A stretch of DNA of 64,000 nt from Cyclobacteriaceae bacterium (GTDB lineage Bacteria > Bacteroidota > Bacteroidia > Cytophagales > Cyclobacteriaceae). The translations under genes were made by a program, and so were the position numbers. Position 1 is the first letter of the stretch; every line of letters starts with the position of its first letter. The notes below the pieces were generated by a model. It was not told the origin of the DNA. It did no database searches and saw nothing but the letters and a program-made list of their open reading frames with translations. The stretch is from contig JANQEU010000079.1 of assembly GCA_028278225.1 (NCBI GenBank), forward strand, positions 270,166 to 334,165, in the 5' to 3' direction. Of this stretch, positions 63,248 to 64,000 are shown piece by piece.

Positions 63248-63514
63248 ATGGCGAAATTGTCCAATTCACTAAACATCTCTTTAACCGATGAATTGAAAAA
63301 GTTTACCCATAGCCAATCTGGTGAGGGTACAATGTTCAGCACACCAAGTGAATATGTCCGGGATTTGATCCGCCATGAGAAAGACCGTCGTGAGGCAGCA
63401 GAATTTAGAAAATCAGTGTTGGAGGGCTACCAGGACGCAATAAATGAACGTACTGTAAAATTCTCAGGTGATCTAAAAGAAGACCTTAAAAAGTTCAGAA
63501 CCCGTAAACGGTAA
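63248..63514 (+). CDS. parD: ParD-family antitoxin
   Basis: An 88-residue antitoxin with a ribbon-helix-helix N-terminus (SNSLNISLTDELKKFTHSQ, TPSEYVRDLIRHEKDRR) and a basic C-terminal toxin-binding tail. The family normally neutralises a ParE toxin encoded directly downstream and represses the operon. Here the toxin gene is broken, so it may persist as an orphan antitoxin. Confidence 0.85.
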   Translation: MAKLSNSLNISLTDELKKFTHSQSGEGTMFSTPSEYVRDLIRHEKDRREAAEFRKSVLEGYQDAINERTVKFSGDLKEDLKKFRTRKR

Positions 63515-63636
63515 TGGCAGATGTTTACCTGACAGATCGGGCAATGGAGATTTGCAGGAAATATAGGAGGTTCTCCATTATCAAGCTGGTCTGTGTGTCA
63601 CAGACCAGGGGAAAAAGAAAAGGCTCTCGCAAATAG
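63514..63636 (+). pseudogene. parE: truncated parE toxin remnant
   Basis: An ORF of 40 codons overlaps the parD stop by one base (TAATG), the normal parDE coupling. It begins MADVYLTDRAMEICRKYR, matching the ParE opening, but after about residue 25 the match is lost and it ends inside the ssb terminator stem. Pieces resembling ParE continuation can be glimpsed in other frames, suggesting frameshift decay. Confidence 0.6.
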
Positions 63637-63645
63637 AGAGCCTTT
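63612..63645 (-). terminator. intrinsic terminator of ssb
   Basis: AAAGGCTCTC (63619-63628) and GAGAGCCTTT (63636-63645) form a perfect ten-base stem with a seven-base loop. On the minus strand it is followed by TTCTTTTT. It lies 22 bases after the ssb stop codon. The symmetric A/T ends may let it act on both strands. Confidence 0.85.
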
Positions 63646-63666
63646 GGCATAGCTGTAAAGAAAGAA

Positions 63667-64000
63667 TTAAGCTTTCTTGCCCATCATTAGCAATTCACTA
63701 AGATTGATCTCGGTGATATACCTGGTGTTGCCATCCTTTTCGTAGGACCTGTTGATCAATTTCCCTTGCAGGGCGATTTCACTTCCCTTATGCAGGTAGC
63801 TCTCCACTACATCAGCTTTCTTGCCCCACACCACCACATTGTGCCATTGCGTGTCTTCTACTTTTTCGCCTTTGTTATTGTAGTACACATCATTTGTGGC
63901 AATGGAGAATGTTGCCATTTTCTTTCCGCTTTCAAAACTTCTGATCTGCGGGTCGTTACCTAATCTGCCAATTAGTTGCACGTTGTTTCTTAAAGTTGTC
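63667..64000 (-). CDS. ssb: single-stranded DNA-binding protein, N-terminus beyond the window
   Basis: An OB-fold ssDNA-binding protein for replication and repair. The visible part reads TLRNNVQLIGRLGNDPQIRS, then ATFSIATNDVYYNNKGEK, TQWHNVVVWGKKADVVESYL and KGSEIALQGKLINRSYEKDG, all SSB landmarks. The reading frame stays open to the right edge (TLRNN precedes VQLIG), so the true start lies a few codons outside; the internal GTG at 63981 is not the start. The C-terminus ends LLMMGKKA without the acidic tail of the main SSB of many bacteria, so it may be the short SSB type. Confidence 0.93.
   Translation of the reverse strand, partial: TTLRNNVQLIGRLGNDPQIRSFESGKKMATFSIATNDVYYNNKGEKVEDTQWHNVVVWGKKADVVESYLHKGSEIALQGKLINRSYEKDGNTRYITEINLSELLMMGKKA

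Noticed and set aside
1..64000. CRISPR arrays, tRNA/rRNA genes, complete insertion sequences, prophage genes
   Set aside because: Read through for repeats, cloverleaf 3' ends and transposase or integrase motifs; none seen.

Overview
The window looks like chromosomal DNA of a carbohydrate-degrading Bacteroidota bacterium, probably of the order Cytophagales. The evidence is two SusC/SusD gene pairs with FecR regulators, a FecI-type sigma factor, a type IX secretion (T9SS) tail on a CotH protein, a long-form Lgt, many SPII lipoproteins, and promoters with the Bacteroidota -7 motif TAnnTTTG. Both ends cut through genes: a DUF3108 protein on the left and ssb on the right. I saw no rRNA, tRNA, CRISPR array or complete insertion sequence.

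Layout. 1-2.5 kb: DUF3108 and dapD on the minus strand, divergent from a glycosyltransferase. 2.5-6.5 kb: a metal-uptake operon made of a DtxR/MntR-like repressor behind a 16-bp perfect palindrome, a membrane-anchored DtxR-FeoA fusion, and a FeoB split into a G-protein ORF and a membrane ORF. 6.5-10.4 kb: DhnA-type aldolase, a phosphofructokinase with PPi-type residues, and mnmE. 10.5-12.2 kb: a conserved unknown and a higBA toxin-antitoxin pair. 12.5-29.8 kb: polysaccharide utilisation locus 1 (PUL1), all minus strand: sigma factor, FecR, SusC, SusD, MocA-like oxidoreductase, a 1068-residue orphan lipoprotein, an arylsulfotransferase-like propeller lipoprotein, a LamG-like protein, a GH43-like protein and an SGNH esterase-like protein. 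A hicBA pair sits on the plus strand between the sigma factor and its FecR. 29.9-32 kb: small accessory genes (DUF1569, NTF2-like, DUF4199, membrane-anchored LuxR-type regulator).

32.2-46.2 kb holds a GH2 beta-mannosidase, galK, a PqiA-like protein, then a tight six-gene minus-strand operon (37.5-44.3 kb): PQQ-type sugar dehydrogenase-cytochrome c, metal-dependent deacetylase, BASS-type transporter, RraA-like aldolase, RidA and a SelA-like PLP lyase. Every soluble member carries an export signal. I read this as a possible periplasmic, non-phosphorylating oxidative route for N-acetylated amino sugars: oxidise, deacetylate, eliminate ammonia, cleave, import the product. It is my leading candidate for an undescribed system. 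It is followed by an exported S1 sulfatase and a T9SS-secreted CotH-family protein.

48.5-57.7 kb: PUL2 (FecR, SusC, SusD, DUF5004-like, DUF4961-like, GH43) with no adjacent sigma factor. 57.8-64 kb: lgt, a GH13 amylase-family lipoprotein, a second MocA-like oxidoreductase, a decayed toxin-antitoxin patch (RhuM-like N-terminal scrap, parD, broken parE), and the ssb terminator and gene.
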